A stretch of 64,000 nucleotides of DNA from assembly GCA_026415395.1 (NCBI GenBank), contig JAOAHD010000007.1, forward strand, positions 1,215,090-1,279,089, given 5' to 3'. This DNA comes from Candidatus Binatia bacterium. Its GTDB lineage: Bacteria; Desulfobacterota; Binatia; HRBIN30. Below, in pieces: positions 63,771 through 64,000 of this stretch. The notes below the pieces were generated by a model that searched no databases, was not told where the DNA came from, and was given only the letters and a program-made list of their open reading frames with translations. The position numbers and the translations under genes are program-made. Position 1 is the stretch's first letter, and each line of letters begins with the position of its first letter.

Positions 63771-64000
63771 ATGCTGGCGCGGCGCATTATTCCTTGCCTC
63801 GATGTGAAAGATGGCCGGGTGGTCAAGGGCGTGAACTTCGTTGGCTTGCGCGACGCTGGCGACCCCGTGGAAATTGCCCAGCGCTACGACGAGGAAGAAG
63901 CCGACGAACTGACCTTTCTTGATATCACGGCGTCGCACGAACGGCGGCGAATTTTGCTCGACGTGGTGGCCCGCACGGCCGAAACGGTGTTCATGCCGCT
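63771..64000 (+). CDS. hisF: Imidazole glycerol phosphate synthase subunit HisF (partial)
   Basis: The first 76 codons are present; the gene runs off the window. [40 protein letters not shown] and [14 protein letters not shown] are the hallmark N terminus of HisF, including the first catalytic Asp in CLDVKDGR. It forms a complex with HisH and makes IGP and AICAR. Confidence 0.95.
   Translation, partial: MLARRIIPCLDVKDGRVVKGVNFVGLRDAGDPVEIAQRYDEEEADELTFLDITASHERRRILLDVVARTAETVFMP

Overview
The window is GC-rich, densely coded chromosomal DNA from a free-living, Gram-negative-type bacterium. It has Tat translocase genes, lipoprotein signals, a bifunctional murein synthase, secreted proteins with dockerin and Cys-rich repeats, and many acyl-CoA dehydrogenases. 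The gene content recalls poorly cultured lineages once placed in Deltaproteobacteria (Candidatus Binatota, Desulfobacterota or Myxococcota relatives). This placement is an inference: there is no rRNA in the window. I found no tRNA, rRNA, CRISPR array, insertion sequence or phage gene.

Layout. 1-7.4 kb: the 3' end of argG, a YchF-type GTPase, a tandem SagB-like oxidoreductase, a TPR protein, a lipoprotein-anchored methyltransferase, a peroxiredoxin, and a GntR regulator coupled by ATGA to a ferritin-like diiron protein, with a candidate operator upstream. 7.7-13.1 kb: a minus-strand run of a lipoprotein glycosidase, an MFS transporter, a DUF72 protein and a coiled-coil membrane protein, led by a MaoC hydratase. 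Divergent from it is crotonyl-CoA carboxylase/reductase, then a terminator and pyrD.

16.3-24.8 kb: the most interesting locus. It is a four-gene operon encoding a membrane-anchored von Willebrand A protein, a 934-residue tubulin/FtsZ-like GTPase, an unrecognised 782-residue protein, and a short BrxL-like AAA+ ATPase. VWA plus tubulin-like pairs have been proposed as membrane-remodelling systems. BrxL is otherwise best known from BREX phage defence. No other BREX gene is present, so this looks like an undescribed composite system.

24.9-47.9 kb: metabolic and housekeeping genes. These include a GH94-like glycosidase, two pairs of adjacent acyl-CoA dehydrogenases (each probably a heteromer), an AGPS-like flavoenzyme, aroC, an SDR, a PTPS-like protein/cytochrome c/pepA operon, a CPA2 antiporter, a secreted dockerin protein, and tatC/tatB. 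48-56.5 kb: an HDAC-family deacetylase, a PBP1A-type murein synthase, a zinc-ribbon/MEMO pair, PtsP and a coiled-coil membrane protein. 56.8-64 kb: a conserved growth cluster rpmE-prfA-prmC-murA-hisDBHAF, lacking the hisG often found between murA and hisD.

Several intergenic gaps carry one dispersed repeat family. It has a degenerate tandem GCGAATG-like tract, a conserved middle, and a GGGCGACGCATGCGTCGCCC palindrome, with copies in both orientations.
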